Shown one piece after another: positions 16,782 through 25,153 of a stretch of 27,043 nucleotides of DNA; within the stretch, counting starts at the first letter, position 1; each line of letters opens with the position of its first letter. Under the pieces are notes generated by a model. It saw nothing but the letters and a program-made list of their open reading frames with translations. It made no database searches and was not told the origin of the DNA. A program made the translations under genes and the position numbers. The stretch comes from Gemmatimonadota bacterium. GTDB taxonomy: Bacteria > GCA-2686955. Location of the stretch: positions 1-27,043 of the forward strand of contig NYZA01000242.1 of NCBI GenBank assembly GCA_002686955.1. The letters run 5' to 3'.

Positions 16782-16823
16782 GGTGGTGAATCCTGGCTGG
16801 TCAACGAGGATCCTCGCACCACC
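16782..16823. repeat. Interrupted stem-loop between convergent genes
   Basis: GGTGGTG (16782-16788) pairs with CACCACC (16817-16823), and ATCCT (16790-16794) pairs with AGGAT (16807-16811), leaving a 12-base loop and an asymmetric bulge. The right part is also a perfect 12-base palindrome, CGAGGATCCTCG. It lies between the convergent protease and GT4 genes, where a two-way terminator would be expected, but no T-run follows on either strand. Confidence 0.35.
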
Positions 16824-16903
16824 ATGCCCACGGGCAGATCGCACCCTCTTACATGGAGCGAAGCGCCGATCGCGAGGGGCGAAGTCCCCTTCACCACAGC
16901 CTC

Positions 16904-18022
16904 TTACTGCCTTGCCCTCTCTACCACCGCCCGCACCGCCCGATCCACCCGCTCCTGACACAGATCGAAATCGGCGTGGCGGACGATCATGTCGCGCGCG
17001 GCTCGGCTCAGACGCTCTCGCTCCTGGCGGTCTTCCGCAAGGGAACGGATCGCGTCGGCGATCGAATCGGGGGAACGAGCAGGAACGATCGTTCCCGTCG
17101 CGCCCCGATCCGGCCTCGGCACGATCCACTCTCTGTTGCTCGGCAGATCGGATGCAACGACGGCGCAACCAGACGACATTGCTTCCAATAGAGCAACACT
17201 CGTGGCGTCGTGAGTCGGCACACTCACGTATATGTCCGCCAGCGACATGAGCGAGACCATTCGCGTTCGCGGCACTTGCTTCAACCAACGGATCCTCGTG
17301 GAGCAGGAGTGGCCGGAGACGGCGGAGCGAAGCGGCTTTAGGAGGGGACCGTCACCGGCAACCACGAGGAAAAGGGTGTCGCATGTCTCCATTGCTTGCA
17401 ACGAACCACGGACGATATCTCCGACGCGATAGAACTCCTCGGAGAGGCTCCGGGCCGAGAGAACGATTGTCGCGGACTCGGGAATCTCGAGTTCGCTCAG
17501 TAGAGCTTCGCGGCGCACCGAGCTTCCTGCAATCGGCGAAAAGCGGTCCACCTCGACTCCCCATGGGATCACCAGACTTCGACGGGGCCGCGCCCCGAGC
17601 TCCCCCGCCGCCCGCACGGCATCCCGCGAGTCGCCGATGACCAAGTCGGCGGAGCGAAGCGCCGCTCGGGAGAGCAGTTGATCGGCGAGCGTTCGGCTCG
17701 GGTTCTTGTAGACATCGGTGCCCCAGATCGTCATCGCCCAAGGGCGGAATCGGAGCCAAGGCGCCAGGTATCCGTAACCGGTGAGGTAGTGGACATGGAG
17801 CAGGTCCGGCGCGAGCTTCGCAACCAAACGGCGCAGCTCAGGCACCGCCTCGATGTAGCGGGTGAGCTTGTTGTCGTGGCGACGCAAAGGGTGCAATGTT
17901 GCCCCTGGTACTGGGGAAGCTTCGAACGATGCGACGTGGGCTTCGTGCCCGCGGACCACCGAGGCGGCGACCCAACGCCTCAAGTGCTCATTCCCCGCGA
18001 TTCCGAGATAGAGAATCCGCAT
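16904..18022 (-). CDS. GT4-family glycosyltransferase
   Basis: A 372-residue GT-B glycosyltransferase of the GT4 family, probably cytoplasmic and acting on a lipid-linked glycan. It begins MRILYLGIAGNEHLRRWVAA, has LLHVHYLTGYGYLAP and TIWGTDVYKNP in the acceptor domain, and in the donor domain VIPWGVEVDRFSP, VVAGDGPL and THDATSVALLEAMSSGCAVV. In the last motif the first acidic residue of the usual E-x7-E pair is Asp. SDLPSNREWI follows. The ATG is four bases after the stop of the upstream FemAB-like gene, so it is the last gene of the polysaccharide operon. Donor and acceptor sugars cannot be assigned. Confidence 0.92.
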   Translation of the reverse strand: MRILYLGIAGNEHLRRWVAASVVRGHEAHVASFEASPVPGATLHPLRRHDNKLTRYIEAVPELRRLVAKLAPDLLHVHYLTGYGYLAPWLRFRPWAMTIWGTDVYKNPSRTLADQLLSRAALRSADLVIGDSRDAVRAAGELGARPRRSLVIPWGVEVDRFSPIAGSSVRREALLSELEIPESATIVLSARSLSEEFYRVGDIVRGSLQAMETCDTLFLVVAGDGPLLKPLRSAVSGHSCSTRIRWLKQVPRTRMVSLMSLADIYVSVPTHDATSVALLEAMSSGCAVVASDLPSNREWIVPRPDRGATGTIVPARSPDSIADAIRSLAEDRQERERLSRAARDMIVRHADFDLCQERVDRAVRAVVERARQ

Positions 18023-18026
18023 CGCT

Positions 18027-19115
18027 CTAGCGTCTTCCTCTCACCCATCGCCAGAGCGGCGCAAGGCGGTGCCAACTGCGCATGCGCATAACTGATGCTC
18101 CAAGCGAGGTCTTGAGACTCTCGGAAATGGCATTCTCCGTGGCGCCGAGATCGTACATCGATCGTCCCTCATCGACCCCTTTCTCCATGGCGGTCCAGTG
18201 CAGCAGAGCATCCGCCCCAAGCGTTCTGCCCATTGCGCTGGAGAGAACGATAATATTTTGCATTCTGTCGCCGCGCACGAGATTCACCGTTGCTGCCACG
18301 GTCGATATGCCGTCGATCTCCGCGAGGCGGACCTCGATGCCATCCCCCGCCCCGCTGGTAGGCCACGCCAAGAGCAGATCGATCATTCGCCGCGCGATCT
18401 CGGGACGGTCCTCATCCTCTGGCCCGATGCTGTTTCTCAGGCCCAAAAGTGCTTGACGCTGCTCTTGCGCCGAGTGCGGAGCTCGCACCGCCAATCCTCG
18501 CCGACTCGCCTTGTCGATTCGAGATCGACACTCCGGCGCCATATCTCCGCGCAGGCGTTCCTTCCCTCTTTTCAGATCGACAACGCCACGCGAAGGAAAC
18601 CGACACTCGACTCCCGGCACGAAGGCCAGATCCTCGCCCGCGGCCGCGGTCGAGTCGACCAGATGAACCTCGGCGACCGAGGGAATCTGGAAGAGGGCGA
18701 GGGCCAGGCGTCCTCCCAGAGGAGTTCCACGCTGCCATGCGAGGTCGCTAGCCGCCGGCCACGTCTCGCCACCGGCTGTCCCCGTAGCGTGCTCCCATCC
18801 TCCCGGAGCCCCGCAGGCGATCAGAGGACCGCCGCCGGTGCCGAAAGGAAGTGCGAAGATCCGCCGGATCGGCCCAATCCTCTCCTCGACGGCCGCAATT
18901 CCGCCGACCAAACGGCCCCGCCAGCGCGCAGTAATCGCCAATGGCCTGGCGCGCCGACTCGCCCCCGCGCACGCGCTCCACCACGCGCTACCGTGGCAAG
19001 AGTCGGCCGCCGGATCGGCGGAAACCAGCTCGTCCCAATCGGCCGGAATCACCCCATCGCGCACTTCGATGCATAGCCTCGCCCCCTTCCGATCCGTCTC
19101 CCGGTCGTCACCCAA
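18027..19115 (-). CDS. Second FemAB/GNAT-like protein, in the polysaccharide operon
   Basis: A 362-residue protein with the same two-GNAT architecture as the protein at 13648-14640 but clearly diverged. It has HGSAWWSACAGA near the N-terminus, FALPFGTGGGPLIACG, CRSRIDKASRRGLAVRAP (equivalent to the N/R-R-x-I-R-x-A segment), STVAATVNLVRGDRM and the C-terminal YDLGATENAISESLKTSLGA. The function may be acylation of a sugar or wall component; the substrate is unknown. The frame is open far upstream into the dehydratase gene. I prefer the TTG at 19113-19115, which overlaps the dehydratase stop and has GGGGGAG about ten bases upstream. GTG codons at 19064 and 19052 are alternatives but would cut into the first strand. 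Start confidence is low, gene confidence high. Confidence 0.82.
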   Translation of the reverse strand: MGDDRETDRKGARLCIEVRDGVIPADWDELVSADPAADSCHGSAWWSACAGASRRARPLAITARWRGRLVGGIAAVEERIGPIRRIFALPFGTGGGPLIACGAPGGWEHATGTAGGETWPAASDLAWQRGTPLGGRLALALFQIPSVAEVHLVDSTAAAGEDLAFVPGVECRFPSRGVVDLKRGKERLRGDMAPECRSRIDKASRRGLAVRAPHSAQEQRQALLGLRNSIGPEDEDRPEIARRMIDLLLAWPTSGAGDGIEVRLAEIDGISTVAATVNLVRGDRMQNIIVLSSAMGRTLGADALLHWTAMEKGVDEGRSMYDLGATENAISESLKTSLGASVMRMRSWHRLAPLWRWVRGRR

Positions 19116-20541
19116 CGCTGCGGGTCTCCCCCAGCCGATCCGGAAGCTCCGGGACCAAGCGTTGCATCTCACGCCGAATCCCGGCCACTTCTCCATCGTC
19201 CGCGAATTGCTCGAGTCGCTCCAAGACCTCCTTGAACGAGGCGGCCTCCGGCGATCGCGGTTCGGCAAGATGCACCTTCGGCATCTCGGTCGCGGCGAAC
19301 TCGTCGGTCCAGAGCTCCTCTCTGAGTTTCTCGCCGGCGCGCAGGCCGCTGATTTCGATATCGACCTTTCGCCCCGACATCGCGACCATCTCACGCGCCA
19401 GCTCCAAGATCGAAATCTGCTCCCCCATGTCGAGCACGAACACTTCGCCACCCTGCGCCCGCGCCCCGGCAAGGACGACCAGAAGCGCTGCCTCTTTGAT
19501 CGTCATGAAGTAGCGGGTGGCATCAACATGCGACACAGTTACAGGCCCCCCCCGCTCTATCTGTCGCGCGAAACGCGGAACGACGCTTCCTCGGCTGCCG
19601 AGCACATTGCCAAAGCGCACCATCGCCAGTCGTGTGATCGGCTCATCCCCCATCTCCACCGCTCGGTGTTGCAACATGATTTCTGCGATCCGTTTCGACG
19701 CCCCCATCACACTGATCGGCCTCACCGCTTTGTCGGTCGATAGCATCACCAAACGGCCGACACTCGCGGCGATCGCCGCGTCTACGACATTCCTGGTGCC
19801 AAGAATATTTGTCTTCACCGCCTCATCGGGCTGCTTCTCCATCAAAGGCACGTGCTTGTGCGCCGCTGCATGAAATACAATGTCGGGAGATCGCGCCGCG
19901 AGTACTCGGCCGGTTCGAGAAGCATCGCGCACGTCCGCTACATCGACGCGGACCGGCACGTCGCCATGATCGGCGGCCAGCTCCTCCTCGAGCTCGAAAA
20001 GCTCGTTCTCGGCATGCCCGAAAAGGGCCACTTCCGCGGCCCCCGATCGACACGCCCACCTGCAGAGCTCCGAACCGATCGATCCGCCCGCTCCGGTGAC
20101 CAAGACCCGCTTCCCCCCCAATCGCGCCGCTGCCTCGGAGGGCCGCAGCTCCACCGCCTCTCGCCCGAGCAGATCATCGGGCTGAATCGGTCGAATCTGA
20201 TGCCATCGCACTTCACCGAGCACGATTTCGCGAATGCCGGGAACGATCCGAAGCTCGGCGTCGACCCGTCGACAGGTGCGCAACAGTTTTCGCACCACCT
20301 CTCCTTCCGCCGACGGGATCGCGAGAAGCAGCATCTCGACTCCCCTCGTCGTCACGATCGATTCGATCGCCCCCCGATCGCCGAGCACATCGAGGCCGAA
20401 GCGCCGCCTCCCCGCCAGCGTCGGATCGTCGTCCACGAAACCGATCACTTCGAGATCGAGCTCGGGGTGGGCGGCGATCTGTTCCGCGGCCATTCTCCCC
20501 GCGACTCCGGCGCCGATGATCAGGACTCGCCTGCGGCTCAT
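19108..20541 (-). CDS. Soluble nucleotide-sugar 4,6-dehydratase (PglF/CapD/FlaA1 type)
   Basis: A 477-residue protein of the polysaccharide-biosynthesis CapD/PglF group, which typically converts UDP-GlcNAc to the 4-keto-6-deoxy sugar as the first step to modified amino sugars. It has two Rossmann folds: VLIIGAGVAG (6-15), and VLVTGAGGSIGSELCRW (146-162) followed by HAAAHKHVPLME. The catalytic segment STDKAVRPISVMGASKR has Thr269-Asp270-Lys271 and Met279 in place of the usual SDR tyrosine, as in PglF-like members. Most long relatives begin with four membrane helices; here the protein starts directly with the first Rossmann strand and is predicted soluble. The ATG overlaps the previous gene stop (ATGA) behind GGGAGGAGGG. 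The 777-codon open frame upstream of this ATG is antisense-like noise. Confidence 0.94.
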   Translation of the reverse strand: MSRRRVLIIGAGVAGRMAAEQIAAHPELDLEVIGFVDDDPTLAGRRRFGLDVLGDRGAIESIVTTRGVEMLLLAIPSAEGEVVRKLLRTCRRVDAELRIVPGIREIVLGEVRWHQIRPIQPDDLLGREAVELRPSEAAARLGGKRVLVTGAGGSIGSELCRWACRSGAAEVALFGHAENELFELEEELAADHGDVPVRVDVADVRDASRTGRVLAARSPDIVFHAAAHKHVPLMEKQPDEAVKTNILGTRNVVDAAIAASVGRLVMLSTDKAVRPISVMGASKRIAEIMLQHRAVEMGDEPITRLAMVRFGNVLGSRGSVVPRFARQIERGGPVTVSHVDATRYFMTIKEAALLVVLAGARAQGGEVFVLDMGEQISILELAREMVAMSGRKVDIEISGLRAGEKLREELWTDEFAATEMPKVHLAEPRSPEAASFKEVLERLEQFADDGEVAGIRREMQRLVPELPDRLGETRSVG

Positions 20542-21656
20542 TCCCTCCTCCCCTCTTTCGCGGCAGCCCGCCCCGCCCCTTTCCCGGCAATCGTGCGGGC
20601 AACCACGCGCAACACCACGGTTCCAGTCGCGATCAACGCCGCAAACACGAGAAGGCGCAACCTGCGATCCGGGTGCACCAGAGCCACGGCGACGAGTCCG
20701 GCACAGGCTGCGAAGGAGTAGAGGATCGTTACGGTCTGCGGTGTGCTCAGGCCGATATTCAGGAGCTGATGATGCAGATGGTTGCGATCGGCCTCGAAGA
20801 TCGGCCGGCGGGCCACCGCGCGGCGCATGGTCGTGACGACGATCTCGGTCAGCGGCACCAAGAGCACGACCATCGGGATGATGAGTGCGATGGCGGCGGC
20901 ACTTTTGAAGTTGGCGACGATCGTTATGAGCGCCAGAGCGGTCCCCAGGAAGAGCGAGCCGGAATCGCCCATGAAGACCGTCGCGGGGTGCAGGTTCCAC
21001 TTGAGAAAACCGAGTGCCGCGCCGGTCAGCCCCGTCAGGAGCAGGGCCGCCTCGAGATTTCCCCTCAGGACCGAGATGGCGAAGAGCGCGAGTGAAGCGA
21101 TCACGACCATCCCTCCCGCCAGTCCGTCGACCCCGTCGACGAGGTTTACCGCGTTCATCAAGGTCATGATCCAGGCGACCGTGATCGGAATCCCCCAAAG
21201 CCCCAAAGCGATCGATCCGCCGAGGGGACTGCTCAACACATAGATTCTGAATCCGAGGGCCAGCGCCGCTCCCGCGATGAGGAGTTGCAGCACGAATTTC
21301 ATCCCCCCCCCGACATTCCACAGATCGTCGACCAGACCCAGCAAGAGAGCTGCCGCGCTCACCGCCAGAATTCGCCGCAGGTGCGCATGTCCTGGGAAGA
21401 GCAGGTTTTCGTTCGCGCGATCGATCGCGGGCCAGATCCATCTCCAGCGCACCGCGAGCCAGGCCGCCGTCTCACCCGCGAAGTAGGCCGCGAAGATGGC
21501 GACGCCGCCGAGGCGGGGCACCGCGCGCTGATGAACGCGACGGCCCCCCGGATGATCGACTGCTCCGAGCCAGCTGGCGACCCTACGCACCATCGGTGTT
21601 GCGGCAAGCGAGGCGATGAAGGCGATGCCGAAGGCCAGGGAGAAGGGGATCAGCAC
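20538..21656 (-). CDS. WecA/TagO-like undecaprenyl-phosphate sugar-1-phosphate transferase
   Basis: A polytopic (about 10-11 segments) member of the polyprenyl-phosphate sugar-phosphate transferase family, related to MraY, that primes O-antigen, teichoic acid or exopolysaccharide on undecaprenyl phosphate, usually from UDP-GlcNAc. The 372-residue protein shows HQRAVPRLGG, the Asp pair in LLGLVDDLWN, MNAVNLVDGVDGLAGG, FMGDSGSLFLG and the cytoplasmic FEADRNHLHHQLL. The HHQ-type loop and the context separate it from MraY, which is present separately at 4756-5850. The start is probably GTG (21654-21656), five bases after the previous stop. Its stop overlaps the dehydratase start. It is not named wecA because the sugar substrate is not determined. 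Confidence 0.93.
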   Translation of the reverse strand: MLIPFSLAFGIAFIASLAATPMVRRVASWLGAVDHPGGRRVHQRAVPRLGGVAIFAAYFAGETAAWLAVRWRWIWPAIDRANENLLFPGHAHLRRILAVSAAALLLGLVDDLWNVGGGMKFVLQLLIAGAALALGFRIYVLSSPLGGSIALGLWGIPITVAWIMTLMNAVNLVDGVDGLAGGMVVIASLALFAISVLRGNLEAALLLTGLTGAALGFLKWNLHPATVFMGDSGSLFLGTALALITIVANFKSAAAIALIIPMVVLLVPLTEIVVTTMRRAVARRPIFEADRNHLHHQLLNIGLSTPQTVTILYSFAACAGLVAVALVHPDRRLRLLVFAALIATGTVVLRVVARTIAGKGAGRAAAKEGRRE

Positions 21657-21661
21657 CGCGC

Positions 21662-22420
21662 TCAGGTCCGTTGTTTGGACGAGGGGGGACGCACTCGCGT
21701 CGGCACCCGCCCGAAAAGCGCGCCGAAACGCAGTTTCCAGACCAACACGATCGCCTCGCGCACGATCGCTCCGCTCATCTTTGATGCGCCTTGGGTGCGA
21801 TCGGTGAAGATGATAGGGATCTCGCGCAGGCGGAATCCGGCGCGCCAGGCCTTGAAGTTCATTTCGATCTGGAAGGCATAGCCGTCGGAGCGCACGCGAC
21901 CGACGTCGATCGCCTCGAGGACCTCGCGGCGAAAGCACTTGAAGCCGCCGGTGGCGTCGAAAATCGGCATGCCGGTGACGAAACGGGCGTAGACCGTGGC
22001 GAAGTACGAGAGGAGGAGGCGGGGCATCGGCCAGTTGACGACGCAGACGCCGTGCACGTACCGAGACCCGATGACCAGGTCGGCGTCGCGTGCGGCCTCG
22101 ATGAAATGGGGCAGATAGTCAGGATCGTGGCTAAGGTCGGCGTCCATCTCGAGTATCAGGTCGTATCCGCCTTCGAGGGCGATGCGGAAACCGTCGCGAT
22201 AGGCTGACCCGAGCCCCTTCTTCTCTTCGCGGTGGAGAACCCGGACTCGCGCTTCGGTGGCGGCGATCTCGTCGAGGAGCTTGCCGGTACCGTCCGGGGA
22301 GTTGTCGTCGACCACGAGCATATCGAGGGCTACGCCGGCGTCGACCGCCAGCACACGGCCCACGAGATCATGGATATTGTCGGCTTCGTTGTAGGTCGGG
22401 ACGACGACGATCGCTCGCAT
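21662..22420 (-). CDS. DPM1-like polyprenol-phosphate glycosyltransferase (GT2)
   Basis: A 252-residue GT-A glycosyltransferase resembling dolichol/polyprenol-phosphate mannosyltransferase: MRAIVVVPTYNEADNI at the N-terminus, MLVVDDNSPDGTG, GLGSAYRDGF, the DAD metal site in LEMDADLSHDPDYLP, then GSRYVHGV and DATGGFKCFRREVLE. It would move mannose or glucose from a nucleotide sugar to polyprenyl phosphate at the inner face of the membrane, supplying a lipid-linked donor. It lacks the C-terminal membrane domain found in larger relatives. The ATG at 22418-22420 fits the family start. It is 39 bases from the transporter gene and five bases from the WecA-like gene. Confidence 0.95.
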   Translation of the reverse strand: MRAIVVVPTYNEADNIHDLVGRVLAVDAGVALDMLVVDDNSPDGTGKLLDEIAATEARVRVLHREEKKGLGSAYRDGFRIALEGGYDLILEMDADLSHDPDYLPHFIEAARDADLVIGSRYVHGVCVVNWPMPRLLLSYFATVYARFVTGMPIFDATGGFKCFRREVLEAIDVGRVRSDGYAFQIEMNFKAWRAGFRLREIPIIFTDRTQGASKMSGAIVREAIVLVWKLRFGALFGRVPTRVRPPSSKQRT

Positions 22421-22459
22421 CGGTTTCGATCCGAATCGGGAGGAGGGTTTGGAGTGCAA

Positions 22460-23599
22460 CTATCCTACGACATCGGGGGGGAGCGCGGTGCTCCAGGATC
22501 TCTCCATGCGCGCAGGCGCCGCTGCGCTGATCCCCTCGACTTCGAGCGTGATGTGGGTCACTTGCGGTGATCTACGCCGGATCTCCGCCTCCAACTCGTC
22601 GATGATGCTCTCCGCCCGACTCAATGTAACGGTGACCGCGGCGTATGACTCCGCATACGATCGAGCTTGGGCGGTATCTCGCCACCTCGGTTCCACCTCC
22701 GCCAAGATCTTTTCGCGCGCTTCCTTCAACGCACTGTCCAGCCCGGGGATGATCGCCTCTTCCTTGAGTTCTACTTCCCCCACCAATATTGTGTAGCTTT
22801 CATCGAGGATGATGGAACGAAGATCGTGGTAGCGCTCGACCTCCGCGTGTGCCTCGGCGACGTCGGCGAACACCTGTTCCGCGTTCGCGTCTCGCATGTC
22901 GGCGAGGTAGCGCATGTTGGTTCGGCCGAGGTAGAACGCGATCACCCCGAGCATCACGGCGATCAGAGCCGAGAAGAGAACGTCCCATATTTCGTTGCCG
23001 GTAAGGGCGGTCAATCCGACTCCAAAGGCGGCGAAGAGAAGACCGAGCATGGCAACGCCGTCTTCGAGCACCACCGCGACCAAGGTGGGGTCTTTCGCCC
23101 GGAATAGGTAATTGAAGGGGCTTTTGAAATTGTCATCCCGCATGGCTCCCAAGAAGGCTCTGATCGCAATCACGAAAGAGTACCCCTCGAGCAGGAATGC
23201 GATGCCCAGCACGACCAGATTCACCGTCAGAGGGGAGACTTCGATGTGAAAGAGCTGCGTTGCCTCCTCCGCTGGCGAATGCCCCAAATCTCGCCACGAG
23301 TGCCAGGCGTGAGAAAGGCCGAGCCCGCAACCGATCGAGAAGAGACCGATCGCACTCCATAGATTCCACAAGTACTTCTTCTGTCCGTGGCCAAAGGCGT
23401 AGTGAGCATCGGCGGGTCTGTCCGCCTCTTTCAGGCCGATCAAGAGGAATGCCTGATTCAGTGTGTCCATCAGCGAATGCACCGCCTCGTTCGTCATTGC
23501 CGCTGAACCACTGAGGACCGACGCCGTGAACTTGATGACCGTGACGATCGAGTTGGTGACGATGGCGGTGAACACCGCCTTTCTTGAGCCGTGGGCCAT
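22460..23599 (-). CDS. Cation diffusion facilitator, ZnT9-like branch
   Basis: A 379-residue CDF transporter, which exchanges Zn(II) or another divalent metal for protons. It starts MAHGSRKAVFTAIVTNSIVT and has about six membrane segments. Segment 2 carries HSLMDTLNQ, and HYAFGHGQKKYLWNLWSAIG follows in the next loop and segment 3. Segment 5 has LEDGVAMLGL instead of the usual HxxxD; Glu-Asp at this place is what I recall for the SLC30A9/ZnT9-like branch, so metal specificity may differ from ordinary zinc exporters. A cytoplasmic C-terminal ferredoxin-like domain of about 130 residues follows. The ATG at 23597-23599 has only a weak ribosome site. Its relation to the glycan genes 39 bases downstream is probably only co-transcription. 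Confidence 0.92.
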   Translation of the reverse strand: MAHGSRKAVFTAIVTNSIVTVIKFTASVLSGSAAMTNEAVHSLMDTLNQAFLLIGLKEADRPADAHYAFGHGQKKYLWNLWSAIGLFSIGCGLGLSHAWHSWRDLGHSPAEEATQLFHIEVSPLTVNLVVLGIAFLLEGYSFVIAIRAFLGAMRDDNFKSPFNYLFRAKDPTLVAVVLEDGVAMLGLLFAAFGVGLTALTGNEIWDVLFSALIAVMLGVIAFYLGRTNMRYLADMRDANAEQVFADVAEAHAEVERYHDLRSIILDESYTILVGEVELKEEAIIPGLDSALKEAREKILAEVEPRWRDTAQARSYAESYAAVTVTLSRAESIIDELEAEIRRRSPQVTHITLEVEGISAAAPARMERSWSTALPPDVVG

Positions 23600-23629
23600 G
23601 GGGGACTCTCGCGGATGGGTTTGGGGGCC

Positions 23630-23706
23630 GCGCAAGATTAACTTGTCATCTTGGCGCCCAGATGTGCCGCAGATCTGGGCGCCAAGATGACAAGTTGTTC
23701 TTGCGC
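23630..23706. repeat. Large palindrome, 34-base arms
   Basis: Arms at 23630-23663 and 23673-23706 are reverse complements at 32 of 34 positions around a 9-base loop. The inner 24 bases match perfectly. It lies between the beta-propeller stop and the CDF start. No T-run flanks it, so an ordinary intrinsic terminator is unlikely. The right arm with its flank recurs at 25154-25190 in opposite orientation. Confidence 0.9.
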
Positions 23707-23751
23707 GAACCCTTTGGGCAGGATGAAGATCCGTCATTCGCAGTCGTTGGC

Positions 23752-24987
23752 CTATTTCACAACGAGCATTCTCTGGGAGGCGGCGAGATGGTCTTCGAGG
23801 ACCAGTTGAAGCAGATAAACCCCGGAAGAAAGACCCGCGGCGTGGAGCCGGCGACTGTGGTCACCGGCTACCTGGTACCCTTCGTTCAGAGTCCGAATCT
23901 TCCTCCCTTGGACATCGTAGATGTTCAACACGACGTGCGCTGGTCGATCCAACGAATAACGGATTGTCGTGGATGGATTGAATGGGTTTGGGTAGTTGTG
24001 GACCTGCTGCACTCTACTATGGTTGGCAGGGGTTTTATCGTCGATACCCACTTCGCCAAGGCCAAGCCGGAAGACTCCTCCGCTTTCCGTCCCAATAAAT
24101 ATGTGCGTAGTCGTAACCGTCACTGCTGTCACATTTCCGCCGCTCACACCGCTCATTCCAATCGGGATGAAGTTGACGAAGTCTACCGAGTAGTAGCCGC
24201 TTTCGCCGAACACCAGCACCATTCCAGCCGTCAGCGAGAACGTAAGTGTATTGAAAAGCTCGCTCTCGATCACTGGGAGCCAGCTATCGCCCAGGTCGCT
24301 CGACATGTAGAATCCGCCATGTGTCGCGGCCATAACGAGCGATCCGAAAGCTGCCAGTCTCTTCGCGGAAAGCGCGTCGCCGGTCAATCCGTTGTTCTTC
24401 TCGGTCCACGTGTTAATTCCATCGGTGGAGAAGTAAACACCGCCTTCCGTCGCGATCACGGTGAAAGACGTCTCGTCGTCGTCGTATCCACTCATGTCGT
24501 TAACCTGCAGTCCGGCACCGGAGATCCCTGTGTTTCTGGCAGTCCACGGCCCCAGCTCATTCGCCGCGACGTAGACTCCGCCACCGTCGGTCCCGAGCGC
24601 CCAGTCGGTTTCCGGCGTATCGGTGTCGCCAAACCAGTAGTAGTTGGTGTTTCTGTTGGCTACACCGATCGAAGCGTCGGCGTAGATGGCGTGGTCCACT
24701 GTCAAATAGGCTCCGTCGTCCGTTGCAGCCCAAATGACCCGGGGGGCGCCCCCTCCACGGATATCGTTGATGCTCGTGGAACCGATATCGCCGCTGATGT
24801 CTACCCAGCTCGCTCCTCCGTCCCCGGAGCGGAAAATACCGCCGGCAGTGCCTACCATTACGGTGTCCACGTAGGCGAATAGAGATCGAACAGAAGTATC
24901 ACCCAAGCCGTTGTTCACTTCCTCCCATGCGCTTTGCGCCAAGGCCGTGTTGATCAGAAGTAGTGACATCCATGCTGGTGTTCTCAT
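23752..24987 (-). CDS. Secreted beta-propeller protein with C-terminal type IX-style sorting module
   Basis: A 411-residue exported protein. The signal peptide is residues 1-17 (cleavage ALA/Q). Repeated blades of about 40-60 residues share a GGVY/F...DG..W core: GTAGGIFRSGDGGASW (46-61), GTDGGGVYV (132-140), ATEGGVYFSTDGINTW (179-194), ATHGGFYMSSDLGDSW (221-236) and GTESGGVFRL (299-308), as in BNR/photosystem-stability-factor-like propellers. Residues 329-411 form a FlgD-Ig or Por-type sorting domain: NYPNPFNPSTTIRYSL, LNIYDVQGRKI, GLSSGVYLLQL and a C-terminal lysine. This suggests secretion and surface attachment by a type IX-like system, none of whose parts is encoded here. The ATG has AAAGGA eight bases upstream. 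The gene is bracketed by copies of an inverted repeat. Confidence 0.93.
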   Translation of the reverse strand: MRTPAWMSLLLINTALAQSAWEEVNNGLGDTSVRSLFAYVDTVMVGTAGGIFRSGDGGASWVDISGDIGSTSINDIRGGGAPRVIWAATDDGAYLTVDHAIYADASIGVANRNTNYYWFGDTDTPETDWALGTDGGGVYVAANELGPWTARNTGISGAGLQVNDMSGYDDDETSFTVIATEGGVYFSTDGINTWTEKNNGLTGDALSAKRLAAFGSLVMAATHGGFYMSSDLGDSWLPVIESELFNTLTFSLTAGMVLVFGESGYYSVDFVNFIPIGMSGVSGGNVTAVTVTTTHIFIGTESGGVFRLGLGEVGIDDKTPANHSRVQQVHNYPNPFNPSTTIRYSLDRPAHVVLNIYDVQGRKIRTLNEGYQVAGDHSRRLHAAGLSSGVYLLQLVLEDHLAASQRMLVVK

Positions 24988-25153
24988 AGCGCTGGTCCTT
25001 TCTCTTTGGCGGGCGCAGCTTGGTGAGCTACACCAACCGACCGAAGGTAGGATACACTGAGATGGTAGGTTCGTGGTTGCCCGTCATCTTGGGACCGAAC
25101 ATCGTCCAAGAAACTCGGCGAGTTCCGATACCGGAGGAGTAGCGGCGCCCTTT

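Noticed and set aside
16694-16897. Minus-strand 67-codon frame between the protease and GT4 genes
   Set aside because: It has no ribosome site of note, no recognisable composition or motif, and overlaps the interrupted stem-loop and the protease end.
16865-16900. AGGGG-acttcg-CCCCT hairpin after the GT4 stop as a terminator
   Set aside because: Only five paired bases and no T-tract; not enough to call.
20542-21441. N-terminal extension of the dehydratase frame giving a 777-residue protein
   Set aside because: It overlaps the WecA-like gene completely, is Arg-rich without motifs, and the ATGA junction at 20538-20541 gives a proper start.
23630-23706. Interpretation of the palindrome as the intrinsic terminator of the beta-propeller gene
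   Set aside because: No run of T follows on either strand and a related copy lies upstream of the same gene, so a repeat element explains it better, though RNA 3'-end data could reverse this.
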